Shown here: one piece after another, positions 35,892 through 46,300 of the stretch
Numbering within the stretch: the stretch's first letter is position 1
Layout: every line of letters begins with the position of its first letter
Assembly (NCBI GenBank): GCA_028280505.1
Contig: JANQLO010000049.1
Location: 1-64,000, forward strand
Direction: 5' to 3'
Origin: Chromatiales bacterium
Lineage (GTDB): Bacteria; Pseudomonadota; Gammaproteobacteria; Chromatiales; Chromatiaceae
DNA length: 64,000 nt
Position numbers and translations under genes: made by a program
Notes under the pieces: model-generated
What the model was told of the DNA's origin: nothing
Seen by the model: the letters and a program-made list of their open reading frames with translations, nothing else
The model's database searches: none

Positions 35892-38042
35892 TTAAAAGTA
35901 ATAAGCGATACCCAAACCAACGGTCCGGCCGCGTGCCGGTGCGCCCGCGCTGATCGTCGGTGTGAAGTAGTGGCCGTAAAGGTCGTATTGTTCATCCAGC
36001 AGGTTGTCGGCGTAGACATAGATCTCGGCGTTATCGGTTACCAGGCCGACACGGGTGTCCACTTTCTGGTAGCTATCGAGATCAAAATGGTTTTGCGCAT
36101 TGGCGGCGCGCGAGCCCACATACCGGTAATCCACGCGGCTGTGCAGCACCGGTGCGGACAGTCCCATGAACTCAGGCATGGCCCTGCTGTAAGAGAGTCC
36201 CAGGTTGGTGCTCCAGCGCGGTACATCGGGTGCGCGGTTACCTGCCTCCACGTCCCCGCCCATAACACCGGTCGCATTGCCGGTGATCTTGGCGTCGATG
36301 TAACTCACTCCCCCGGAAAGCTCGAAGCCGTTACCGGTGCGCCAGGTGCCCTCCAGTTCCGCACCCTTGCTTTCCGTGTCCGCGTTGATGGTGCTGATGG
36401 TGTAAGTGGTAAAGTCGTACCCGAGTAGGTGGGCGTCTTCCACCTTGGTCAGAAACACGGCGCCGTTCAAAGCAAAACGCCGATCTGCAGACTCGGTTTT
36501 AAAGCCGATCTCGGCCGCATTCGAACGTGAGGGCTTGTAGGGCACGCTGTCGGCCACCTGGGTGGTGAAATCGCCGAATCCGCCCGATTGATAACCGCGC
36601 GAGACGGCGCCGTAGACGTTGGTGCTGGGCGCCAGGGCATAGGATAGCGCCATGCGGCCGGTTGTGTAGTTGTCGTCCAGTTCCCGGCTGTCCTGCACCA
36701 CTGTGACACCGGTGTAGGTGGCGTCGTAATGCTTGCTGTCGCGAGTGTGGCGTAAGCCGCCGGTGACCTTCCAGGCATCGGTGAGCGGATAGGTAAGCTC
36801 GCCATAGGCCGCATAACTGTCGGTCTCGTAGTCACGATCCTCCTGGCGTGTGCCGCTGGGGAAAAGGGTATCGAAGGAACGCTCGGCGCTGGAAAGATAA
36901 AGGCCGGCGACCCAAAAGACCGGAGCGGCAGGCAGCGACGACAGGCGCAGTTCCTGGCTTAACCTTGTCTCGTCCGCGGTGTCTGTTGGCAGATTTTCAA
37001 CCGGGTTGCCATACACTGCCTGCATGACTCGCCGACCATAACCTTTGACGCTAGTAAGGTCCGTGGTGGTATAGGCGGTGATCGAGGTGATGCGGCTGTT
37101 GTCCAGGTCGTGATTGAACTCCAGCGAATAGCGTTTCACGGTTTTGCTGTTGTCGTCGAACGCCCCCGGTGTGACATCCACCTGGGCCGGATCACTAAAG
37201 GGGCGAAGAATCGTCAGGGGCGGGCTGGCTTCGTTTTTCTCGTATTCCGCGACAAACAGCGCATCGGTACGCGCGCCGATATTCCACAGCAGGCTCCCGC
37301 GGGCTGCCAGGTCGGTCGGCTCGCTCAGTGGTGATCCATCCTGCGCGTTCTCGACCCAATGATCCGAACCGCGGTTACGAATCGCCAAACGGCCGCTGAG
37401 CTGATCGGACAAGGGGCCGCTGACCACCGCTTCCGCCAGATGCTGGTTGTCCTGGCCGTATTCACCGCGGATAGACGCTTCCGTTTCGCGTGTCGGTTTG
37501 CGTGTTGTGATATTGATCGCCCCGGCCTGGCTATTGCCGCCGAACAGGGTGCCCTGCGGCCCTTTCAACACCTCGACGCGCTCCACATCCAGAGTGCCCA
37601 ACGAGACATTGCGTGAGGACATGGATACGCCGTCGATGTTCAAGGCCACCGAACCATCATCCATGCTGACCTGGAAAAGCGACCCGATGCCGCGAATAAG
37701 GACATTGGCAGAGTTCGGGTCGCCCCAGGCGTTGACTTGTACTCCCGGGGTGCTGCGCAGCGCCTCCTCCACGGTGTGCAACCGCTTGACCTCCAATTCC
37801 TCGCCGCTCATGACAGTGAGACCAAAGGGGACATCCACCGCCCGCTCCTCGCCTTGGCGGGCCGTTACGGTGACGGTCGACAATTCGACTGTGGGTCCAG
37901 CGGCTGTCGTGTCATTGGCTGTGGCCTGCGCCATGGCGGTGCCGGGCAGGGAGGTCAGGGTCGCCAATAAGGTCAGGGTGCCGGGCGCATGGGACCGAAC
38001 TCGGTGGCCTTGCGGCTTCTTCATGAGAATCGGTTTCAGCAT
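35892..38042 (-). CDS. TonB-dependent siderophore receptor, FyuA-like
   Basis: This 716-residue outer-membrane receptor has a signal peptide ending GTAMAQA and a TonB box (LSTVTVTARQ). The plug domain (about residues 65-175) carries VLIRGIGSLFQVSMDDGSVA and VEVLKGPQGTLFGGNSQAGA. The 22-strand barrel ends with the terminal Phe (VGLGIAYYF). It would bind the ferric siderophore and pass it to the periplasm with TonB-ExbBD energy. AAGGAGT before 38042 fixes the start. It is divergent from the AraC gene and sits beside a Fur-box-like site, as expected for fyuA. Confidence 0.9.
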   Translation of the reverse strand: MLKPILMKKPQGHRVRSHAPGTLTLLATLTSLPGTAMAQATANDTTAAGPTVELSTVTVTARQGEERAVDVPFGLTVMSGEELEVKRLHTVEEALRSTPGVQVNAWGDPNSANVLIRGIGSLFQVSMDDGSVALNIDGVSMSSRNVSLGTLDVERVEVLKGPQGTLFGGNSQAGAINITTRKPTRETEASIRGEYGQDNQHLAEAVVSGPLSDQLSGRLAIRNRGSDHWVENAQDGSPLSEPTDLAARGSLLWNIGARTDALFVAEYEKNEASPPLTILRPFSDPAQVDVTPGAFDDNSKTVKRYSLEFNHDLDNSRITSITAYTTTDLTSVKGYGRRVMQAVYGNPVENLPTDTADETRLSQELRLSSLPAAPVFWVAGLYLSSAERSFDTLFPSGTRQEDRDYETDSYAAYGELTYPLTDAWKVTGGLRHTRDSKHYDATYTGVTVVQDSRELDDNYTTGRMALSYALAPSTNVYGAVSRGYQSGGFGDFTTQVADSVPYKPSRSNAAEIGFKTESADRRFALNGAVFLTKVEDAHLLGYDFTTYTISTINADTESKGAELEGTWRTGNGFELSGGVSYIDAKITGNATGVMGGDVEAGNRAPDVPRWSTNLGLSYSRAMPEFMGLSAPVLHSRVDYRYVGSRAANAQNHFDLDSYQKVDTRVGLVTDNAEIYVYADNLLDEQYDLYGHYFTPTISAGAPARGRTVGLGIAYYF

Positions 38043-38149
38043 TCGTTGTACTCCTTAGGATCAATACATACGGGTTCGGTTGAAGAGACGCCGACGAATG
38101 TTGGGCATCGATACGCACGGCACGGCCTTCAACCGACCTGGAATACGAC

Positions 38150-38182
38150 AAACGCCTGGAAACTGCCGGCAAACTTCCTGCC
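38150..38182. promoter_or_regulatory. Three tandem AAACNNCC half-sites, possible AraC-regulator operator
   Basis: AAACGCCTGG (38150), AAACTGCCGG (38160) and AAACTTCCTG (38171) repeat at 10-11 bp, one helical turn, between the receptor and regulator genes. AraC-type activators such as YbtA and PchR bind repeated half-sites in such divergent promoters. I see no matching repeats before the biosynthetic operon, which weakens the call. Confidence 0.3.
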
Positions 38183-38247
38183 ACCATCGTTTCCTTCGGC
38201 TTATCCAAATCGATTCGACGGGCCTGGCAGAAAATGCTATAAGCATC

Positions 38248-38266
38248 GTAAATGATTCTCATTTGC
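38248..38266. promoter_or_regulatory. Fur-box-like site between receptor and regulator
   Basis: GTAAATGATTCTCATTTGC matches 13 of 19 positions of the Fur consensus GATAATGATAATCATTATC and has near-palindromic arms. It lies in the 285-bp divergent region, so it could repress both the receptor/importer and the regulator when iron is plentiful. Confidence 0.65.
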
Positions 38267-38327
38267 ATGACTGCCCGGTTCGGTTCGTTTATGGCCCGGA
38301 TCAGTGCGACGAGAGGAGGTAAGTCAC

Positions 38328-39308
38328 ATGACGTCATCTGCACATCCGCCATCGACTTCATCGTCCGAGGTTGTCATTTCAAGCCTGCTTGCGGACCGGC
38401 CGGTGCCCCATGTCGAGCAGGTTGCCAACTGCCGCCTGGTCAAACTGGCCCTACGCGACGGCGTGGATGCGCTTTTGTGGAGAGGAAACCTCGCCCGGCC
38501 CCTGACCATGAACGTGCGTGACGATTGGGACCGGGTTCACTTCTCGTGTGCGCTGAAAGGGCGTTGCGGTTTCTCAATAGAAGGCGATACCGGAGGAGGG
38601 GACGAGCGTGTCCTGCATCAGGGCCTCGGCTGCATCAGCTACACCCCGGGGTGCATGGGGCGATCGTCTTATGCGGACAGCTTCGAATATCTAACCGTTT
38701 CCGTGCGCCCCGACATCCTCGTCGACTGGGTACCCGACCTCGATACGTCTTTAGAGCGGATGCTGGATACCGCGCAGTGCTGCGCAACACACCGTTGCGG
38801 CGCGGAAATGCGTGCGGCTGCCGGGGCCCTGAGCGGTGTGCTGCGGATGATGCCGGCCGGCGGGGAGGGGGAAGACGGCATGCCCGTACCGTCCTCGGCA
38901 TGGCTGCTCGGACAGGCGCTGGTGTTGGTCGGCTTGGCGATAGAGGCGAACCGGGGTGAGGACGCGCCGTCACCCGCCGTGTCCCCGGCGGACAGGCGCA
39001 AGCTACTGCGCGCACGGGATTTGTTGCTGGCCGATCTGACCCAGGCGCCGACCATCGCCGCGCTCGCGCGGGAATGCGGCCTCAGCGCAGTGAAACTCAA
39101 ACGCGGTTTCAGACAGGTATTCAATCAGAGCGTTTACGGACTTTTCCAGCGGGAAAGAATGCACGAGGCTCGCCGCCGCTTTATAGAAGATCATGTCCCG
39201 GTAACTGTGGTGGCAACGGATCTCGGCTACGCCAATGCGAGTCATTTCGCCGCTGCGTTCCAGAAACAGTTTGGTGCACCGCCCTCGGCCTTCAAACGTC
39301 GCCGCTGA
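38328..39308 (+). CDS. AraC family siderophore regulator, YbtA/PchR-like
   Basis: This 326-residue protein has an N-terminal effector domain (about residues 20-215; VHFSCALKGRCGFSIEGD) and a C-terminal AraC domain with two HTH units (TIAALARECGLSAVKLKRGF and VTVVATDLGYANASHFAAAF, ending PPSAFKRRR). YbtA and PchR sense the cognate siderophore in the cytoplasm and activate receptor and biosynthesis promoters. AGGAGGT eight bases before 38328 sets the start. The position between receptor/importer genes and the biosynthetic operon supports this role. Confidence 0.88.
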   Translation: MTSSAHPPSTSSSEVVISSLLADRPVPHVEQVANCRLVKLALRDGVDALLWRGNLARPLTMNVRDDWDRVHFSCALKGRCGFSIEGDTGGGDERVLHQGLGCISYTPGCMGRSSYADSFEYLTVSVRPDILVDWVPDLDTSLERMLDTAQCCATHRCGAEMRAAAGALSGVLRMMPAGGEGEDGMPVPSSAWLLGQALVLVGLAIEANRGEDAPSPAVSPADRRKLLRARDLLLADLTQAPTIAALARECGLSAVKLKRGFRQVFNQSVYGLFQRERMHEARRRFIEDHVPVTVVATDLGYANASHFAAAFQKQFGAPPSAFKRRR

Positions 39309-39814
39309 TCCCGTTTGAGTGATCTGGATTCGAACCTGCGAACGTCGGTTTGGTGTGCTTTGCAATCTGCTGGGCCGGGGCTGTTGGTTGGATCGTGTGA
39401 CAGGCCCACATCTCGTTTCTCACCACAAATGTACGACGACCGGTCGGTGCGACGATATCTTCACGGAGTGTCCTTCCGTATCGACCTCTTCAGACCGTTG
39501 AGCACGTCTTCGTCGTTTCCGGGCCTTTGCACTGCGAATCTCCGGCACCTTGCGCATCCTCGCGACGGTTTGTGGTGAGGAATCCAGCGCTCTCTGAACC
39601 GGTGGGCATCACATGAAGCGCAGGGGATAGGCGTGTCCGGCACATATCTCGTCCGGGATGGATGGGTGCGGATATGGGTTGAAAAAAAGCCGATCGGGGT
39701 GGCGCTATCCTCGCAAATGATAATCATTTGCACATAAGAAAAGCATGCGTACAGTCGGTTTGTACGTGCGCCAGCGCATGCCGGTTCGGTGGGATATCAC
39801 AAGGGATAGCTTCT
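39309..39814. other. Promoter region of the siderophore biosynthetic operon
   Basis: About 500 bp with no supported gene; the open frames lack ribosome sites and family resemblance. The last 100 bp hold the Fur box at 39713-39731 and must contain the operon promoter. No terminator for the AraC gene is obvious, and no repeated activator half-site is clear. Confidence 0.5.
39713..39731. promoter_or_regulatory. Fur box of the siderophore biosynthetic operon
   Basis: GCAAATGATAATCATTTGC is a palindrome apart from its central base and matches the 19-bp Fur consensus at 15 positions, including the whole central ATGATAATCAT. It lies 84 bp before the first gene, in the promoter zone, and predicts iron repression of the entire operon. 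Confidence 0.85.
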
Positions 39815-40234
39815 ATGAAGGGATTTATCGATGCACGACACTGGCCTTTGGTCAGCCTGCACATGCCGGAGCAAGTGGTCGAGGAGCAGACCAGCGGGCT
39901 GATCGCTCAGCTCGAGTCGCTGTACGCGCGCGCAGAGCCCTTCGTCCTGCTGATGGATGGCGTCGAACTCCCGCAGCATTCGGGACACTTCATGGCGGCT
40001 TATGCGCAATGGAGCCGGGATAGTTTCGCCAAGCAACAACGTTATTGTCTGGGTGCGGTTCGTATCGAGGCGGATGAGGCGTTGCGGCGTGAGTACGTGC
40101 GCAAAGCTGAAGCGTGGAATGCGTCGGGCCGCGCTCCCTATCCCTACCGGATTGTCGCCACCCGCGAGGAGGCCGAGGCGCAGGCGCGAGCCTGGCGTAC
40201 CGGACACGATGTATCCGGTACGGGAACGGCGTAG
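39815..40234 (+). CDS. Small unknown protein heading the siderophore operon
   Basis: This 139-residue soluble protein starts MKGFIDARHWPLVSLHMPEQ. It has alternating strands and helices (EPFVLLMDGVEL, RYCLGAVRIEADEALRREYV, YPYRIVATREEAEAQARAW), giving an alpha/beta look similar to STAS/SpoIIAA-like folds, but I do not recognise the family. I chose 39815 because AAGGGA lies ten bases upstream and the frame further upstream crosses the Fur box. It is the first gene after the iron-regulated promoter, so a siderophore-linked role is likely. It has no obvious counterpart in the Yersinia locus. Confidence 0.7.
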   Translation: MKGFIDARHWPLVSLHMPEQVVEEQTSGLIAQLESLYARAEPFVLLMDGVELPQHSGHFMAAYAQWSRDSFAKQQRYCLGAVRIEADEALRREYVRKAEAWNASGRAPYPYRIVATREEAEAQARAWRTGHDVSGTGTA

Positions 40235-40254
40235 ACAGCCACGGAAAGGCGGCA

Positions 40255-40356
40255 ATGAACACGCAATCGGCGATTTGTCCGACCGAGGGCTTCCTCCCGC
40301 TGTTATCGACTGGCGCGCGTGCCCGGCTGACGCGAAACAACCTGCATGAGTCTTAA
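40255..40356 (+). CDS. Possible 33-residue peptide before the NRPS gene
   Basis: An ATG at 40255 preceded by GGAAAGG opens a 33-codon frame (MNTQSAICPTEGFLPLLSTG...) that stops four bases before the NRPS start. The NRPS start itself lacks a good ribosome site, so this peptide could feed ribosomes to it by translational coupling. It may equally be chance. Confidence 0.25.
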   Translation: MNTQSAICPTEGFLPLLSTGARARLTRNNLHES

Positions 40357-40359
40357 TCC

Positions 40360-43300
40360 ATGTCTGATACCGATCTTGAAACTGTCTGCAGAGATGTAGA
40401 GCAAACCGCTGTTCCCCGTGCGGTTCCCTCCATGGACGAGGCGCTGCGCAATGAGATCGCGGCCGATTTGGGTGTTGCCTGCACACGGTTGGATGAGCAC
40501 GCCAATCTGCTCCAACTGGGGATGGATTCGATGCGTCTGATGGCGTGGTTGAACCGGTTGCGCAAGCGCGGCCACGAGGTCACGCTCAGAGAACTGTACG
40601 ACGAACCAACCCTGGCCGGATGGGTCGAATTGCTCCGGCGCAAGGGGACGATCGATCGCGAACGACACTCCGAGCCCGTCGCCTGGCCCGTTATGCGCGG
40701 CGGTGAGGCCTTCGAACTGACGCCGGTGCAACACGCTTATCTCGTTGGCCGCTCGCCGCGGCAAACGCTGGGCGGCGTCGGTTGTCATCTCTACCAGGAG
40801 TTCGATGGCTCGGGTCTTTCCGCCGAAACGCTCGAATCCGCCATCCATACCCTGATCGCGCGCCACCCCATGTTGAGCGTGGCTTTCCGCGGCGACGGTT
40901 TTCAGCAGTACCTGGAATCGCCTTACTGGTCAGGTCTCGTTGTTCATGACCTGCGACAGTTGGGCGACGAGGAATGCGAGGCTTGGCTGCTCGCGTTGCG
41001 CGAGCGGCTCGGGCACCGGGTGCTCGCCGTGGAGCGCGGGGAAACTTTCGACTTCCAACTGTCGCTGCTGCCCGGCGGACGACACCGTCTGCATGTGAAT
41101 ATCGATCTCCTTGTCCTCGATGCCGCCAGTTTTACTTTGGTTTTCGAAGAACTCGCCGCACTGATTCGCGGCGTGGCGCCACAGAGGCGCTGCGAGGAGT
41201 ACGATTTCCGCAGCTATCTCGCGCAACTTCGCCACGAAACCCGAGCCGCCAGGGAGCAGGCCCAGCGTTATTGGCTGGAAAGGCTGGAAGAACTGCCCGC
41301 CGCGCCGGCGCTGCCGCTGGCGTGCGAGCCGGAACAGGTCGACGAGGTCTGTATCAGCCGCCGACGCGCGGAACTGGACGCCGCCGACTGGGAGGCATTC
41401 AAAACCGGCGCCGGCGTGAACGGTGTGACGCCCACCATGGCGCTCGCCACATGTTTCGGTGCGGTGCTGGCGCGTTGGAGCGGCCAGCCGCGCCTCCTGC
41501 TCAATCTCACCCTGTTCGACCGCCAGCCGCAGCATCCGACGGTCGAACGCATGATTGCGGATTTCACCAACGTCCTGCTGATCGATCTCTCCTGCGACGG
41601 TGCGCCGTTCGATGAACTGGTGCGGAACAATCAAAGCACCTTCGCCGAAGCCTATGAGCATCGCCACTGGTCGGGGGTGGAACTGCTGCGCGAGTTGAGG
41701 AAGGGGCAGACTCACTCGCATGGCGCACCCGTGGTTTTTACCAGCAATCTCGGGCGCCCGCTCTACGGCGACGGAACCGGCCCTACATTGGGTGAACCGG
41801 CCTGGGGAATATCGCAAACACCCCAGGTGTGGATCGATCATCTGGCGTTTGAGCACGGTTCATCGGTTTGGTTGCAATGGGACAGCAACGAGGCGTTGTT
41901 TCCGCCCGGTCTGATAGATACCCTGTTCGATGCCTATGCCGCTTTCGTGCGTCTATTGGTGGAAGACGTCGATGCCTGGCACAAACCCCTGCCGGACCCG
42001 ATACCCGCCGCGCAGCGGGAGGTGCGTCTGCGCGTCAATCAGACCGCACGGCCTATACCGGAAGGATTGTTGCATCACGGGTTCTTTATTGCCGCCGAGC
42101 AGACGCCCGAGGCCGTCGCTCTGATCCATGACGAGCGTTCGTTGACGTATGCGGCGTTGGCCGAACAGGCGAGACGCTGTGCCGGTGCGCTGGCCAAACG
42201 AGGCGTACACGCCGGCGACACGGTCGCGATCAGCATGTCCAAGGGCATCGGACAAGTCGTCGCGGTGCTCGGCGTTCTCCAGGCCGGCGCCGTTTACGTG
42301 CCTGTCGCGCCCGACCAGCCCGCGGAACGGCGTCGAACGATCTATCGGGATGCGGGTGTTGCCGCGGTGTTGATCTGTGCAGATGATGTCGCGGACGATG
42401 CCGTGTCGGATGACACCGGTCCTCCCTACATCCACTGGCAGAGAGCCGTCCAGCACGAAACGATGGCGGAGCCGGTCGCCAGGGATCCCCTCCAGCCGGC
42501 TTACATCATCTATACGTCGGGTTCTACCGGAACGCCGAAAGGTGTTGTCATCTCTCACCGCGGCGCGTTAAACACCTGCGCCGATCTGAACCGTCGCTAT
42601 CGTGTCGGTGCCGACGACCGCGTGCTGGCGCTATCGGCGCTGCATTTCGACCTGTCCGTCTATGACATCTTCGGCCTGCTGACGGCCGGCGGTGTACTGG
42701 TGTTGGTCAGCGAGGCCCAGCGCCGGGATCCGTCGGTGTGGTGTGACGTGATCGAGCGCCATGGCGTCACGGTCTGGAACACCGTGCCGGCGCTCTTCGA
42801 TATGCTGCTCACTTACAGTGAGGGCCTCGATTTGCACACACCCGGTCGACTGCGGGTGACGATGCTCTCCGGAGACTGGATCGGGCTCGACCTGCCACGC
42901 CGCTATCGTGTCTTCCGGCCCGATGGTGAGTTCGTCGCAATGGGTGGCGCCACGGAGGCCTCGATCTGGTCGAATGCCTACGACGTTCGCGAAGTACCGT
43001 CGCATTGGCGCTCGATCCCCTACGGTTTCCCACTCGCCAACCAGTGCTACCGCGTCGCCGACGATCAGGGTCGTGACTGCCCCGACTGGGTGCCCGGCGA
43101 GCTGTGGATCGGCGGTGAAGGCGTGGCGCTCGGTTACTTCAACGATCCCGAGCGCAGCGCCCGGCAGTTCGTCGAAACGGAGAACGGTCGCTGGTACCGC
43201 ACGGGCGACATGGGCTGCTACTGGCCCGACGGAACGCTGGAGTTTCTCGGCCGCCGCGACAAGCAAGTCAAGGTCGGCGGTTACCGCATCGAACTGGGCG

Positions 43301-46300
43301 AGATTGAGGCAGCCCTGCACCGCATCGACGGGGTCAAGAATGCTGTCGCCGTGGCGCTGGGTGAGCGCGAGAAATCGTTGGTCGCCTTTGTCGTTGTGCA
43401 TGGTGACAAGCTGCACGACCGCCGCTATGCCGATGTCGCCCTGCCATCGGACTATGGTGCCCTCTTTGCGCCCGTGGCAGACGAAACGGACCGCGAGGCG
43501 GATTTCGAACGACTCGTCGCCGACTTCCTGTACGACCATTTGCAGCAGCAGGGCTTGGATTTCGCCGTGCCGGTCGATATCGACGCGGCCATGCAGCGCT
43601 ATGCCGCCGAGCCGTGTTGGCGTGCCCTGTTTCTCCGTTGGCTGGATTTGCTGGTCGACCAGGCGTACCTGGCCCGTGAGGCGGACGGCAATCATTACGT
43701 CCGTGGGCCACGACACGGCGACGCACCATGGGTGCCGGCGAGCGATGATCCGCTTCACGCAACAGCAGAGGCCTTGCTCGCGCACCACACCGCGTTGGCG
43801 CAGATTCTTCGGGGGCAACGCTCGGCACAGACGCTGCTCGACCATCCATTCTGGTCTCCCGAACACCTGTTGTTGCAGAGCCGGGGTGCGGCAACCGCCA
43901 TCGATGCGTTTGTCGAGGTGCTGACGAAGCTTTCGTACGTGCTCGGCCGTCCTGTGCGCCTCATCGAGCTGGGTGCTCGCAGTGGTCTCGGCGGTGAAAC
44001 AGTGCTGCGTCGTCTGGATGCCGGCCGCCTGGACTACATCGCACTGGATGCATCGCAGGAGATGGTTCTGCGTGCGTCGGAACGTCTTGCCGCCTTCCCC
44101 CATGCGGGCGTTCGACGCTGGGACGATGCCTCGCGGGAAGCGCTGGCCCACCAGGCGGATGTAGTGTGGGTCAATAACGCCCTGCACCGGCCTGACGAGA
44201 ACGCGTTGGATGCCCTCGCGACACTGGCGGGTCCCGCCGCCCTGATTCACGTGCTGGAATTGTGTCGTGTTTCCCGCCTGGCCCTGGTCAGTGCTGATCT
44301 CCTCGCGCCGGACGGGGACGGCATTGCCGCCCGGTTGCGCAATGCCGATGATTGGCTGGACAGGTTTCGGACGCGTGGTCTGCGCTGCGAACTGGCCGAC
44401 GAGGCGGGCGATCAACTGCGTTTCGTGCTGCGTGCGCCCGACGAGGTCAGCTGTCCCGACCCCCGCAAACTCACTGCTGCGCTGGCCAGCCAACTGCCTG
44501 CCTATATGTTGCCGCAGAGCTTGCACTTCCTCGAAGCATTGCCGCTTACCGCCAACGGCAAGATCGACCACAAAGCGCTCACCGCGCGTTGTTACGGACC
44601 GGCACAGCCCACCGAGGCCGTTCAGGAGTCCCCCAGTGGCGACGTCGAAACCGCCGTTGCCGGTATATGGCGCGAGCTGCTGCGTGTACCGACCGTGCAC
44701 CGGCACAGCCACTTCTTCCGGCTCGGCGGCGACAGCCTGCTGGCGACCCGTCTGATAGGCAGGCTGGACCAAGCCGGCTATGCGGCGCATCTGGGCGATT
44801 TGTTCGACTATCCGACGCTCGCCGCCTTCGCGGCCACGCTTGTTTCCGCTGTCGATCGCAACGCGGACACCTTGCGGCCCGATCCCGCCTCCCGCTACGA
44901 ACCGTTCCCGCTCACCGACGTTCAGCAGGCCTATCTGGTGGGGCGTCAACCGGGATTCCCGCTCGGGGGTGTGGGCTCCCACTTCTTCGTCGAGTTCGAG
45001 GTTGAGGACTTGGACGTTCAACGCTTCGAGGCGGCATGGAATCGGTTAATCGCGCGACATGACATGTTGCGGGCGGTGGTGCGTGATGGCCGGCAACAGG
45101 TTTTGGCTGAAGTGCCTCCGTTTACGCTGCGGCGCCACCGTGTCACCGGCTTCGACGACACGGAGGCCGGTCAGCTGCGCGAACGTCTTTCGCATCAAGT
45201 GCTCGATCCGACTCGCTGGCCCGTCTTCGACGTGCAGGCGGCCGAGGATGGCAGCGGCCGCGACCGTCTTTTCGTCTGTCTCGACAATCTGATGCTCGAT
45301 GGGCTGAGCATGCAGATACTGTTGGCCGAGTTGGAACAGCTCTACCTCTCTCCGGGTGGCGAGTTGCCCGCGCTCGGGATCGGTTTCCGCGACTACCTGG
45401 TTCATCACGGCGGCCGCGAACCCGCTGAAGCGTCGCTGACGTACTGGCAGCGGCGCCTGGACGACTTGCCGCCGGCGCCCCAGCTGCCACTGTGCCGTGA
45501 TCCTGCCGGGATCGGCCCGCCGCGTTTCGTGCGTCTGTCCGGCCACCTTCCCGCTGACAAATGGCGCGCACTCAAGGCACGTGCCGGAGAGGAGGGATTG
45601 ACGCCCTCGGCGCTGCTGCTGTCGGCCTATGCGGCCGTACTTTCGGCCTGGAGTACGCGGGCTGACCTGTGCGTGAACCTCACGCTGTTCGACCGGCAGC
45701 CCGTGCACCCGCAAATAGAGCGTGTATTGGGGGATTTCACCTCCCTGCTGTTGCTCGCCTGGCAGCCCGAATCGGACTGGCGCGCAAGCACCCGGCGGCT
45801 TCAACAACGCCTCCGGCAGGATCTCGCCCATCGTGATGTCTCCGGGCTTTGGGTCATGCGCCAGTTGGCGCTGCGGCGCGGCCAGCCGGCGGCCTCGATG
45901 CCGGTGGTTTTCACCAGCGCCCTTGGCTTCGAGCACGACCGCTTCCTGGCACATGCGTCCTGGCTCAAACCACGCCGGGGTATCTCGCAAACGCCCCAGA
46001 TCTGGTTGGACCACCAGGTCTATGAATCCGAGGGAGAGCTACGTTTCAACTGGGACGCGGTGGAAACGCTTTTCGAACCGGAGCAACTCTCGGCCATGTT
46101 CGAGCAGTACACGGAACTGCTGCACCGGCTCGCCACCGATCCGGCGCTTTGGGACCTTCCGCTCGACACTCTCGTACCCCGGAGGGCGGGCCGCACCGCA
46201 CCGTCGGCCCCGGCTTCCACGGTCGTGGAGACCGTTCCGGAACAACTGCACGTCGACGGTGCGTTGGTGGAGGAACTGCGCGACCATTTTCGGCATGTGG

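Noticed and set aside
42631..45021. 796-codon open frame on the minus strand inside the HMWP2-like gene
   Set aside because: It is the antisense shadow of a strongly coding plus-strand gene with high GC third positions; its translation shows no domain.
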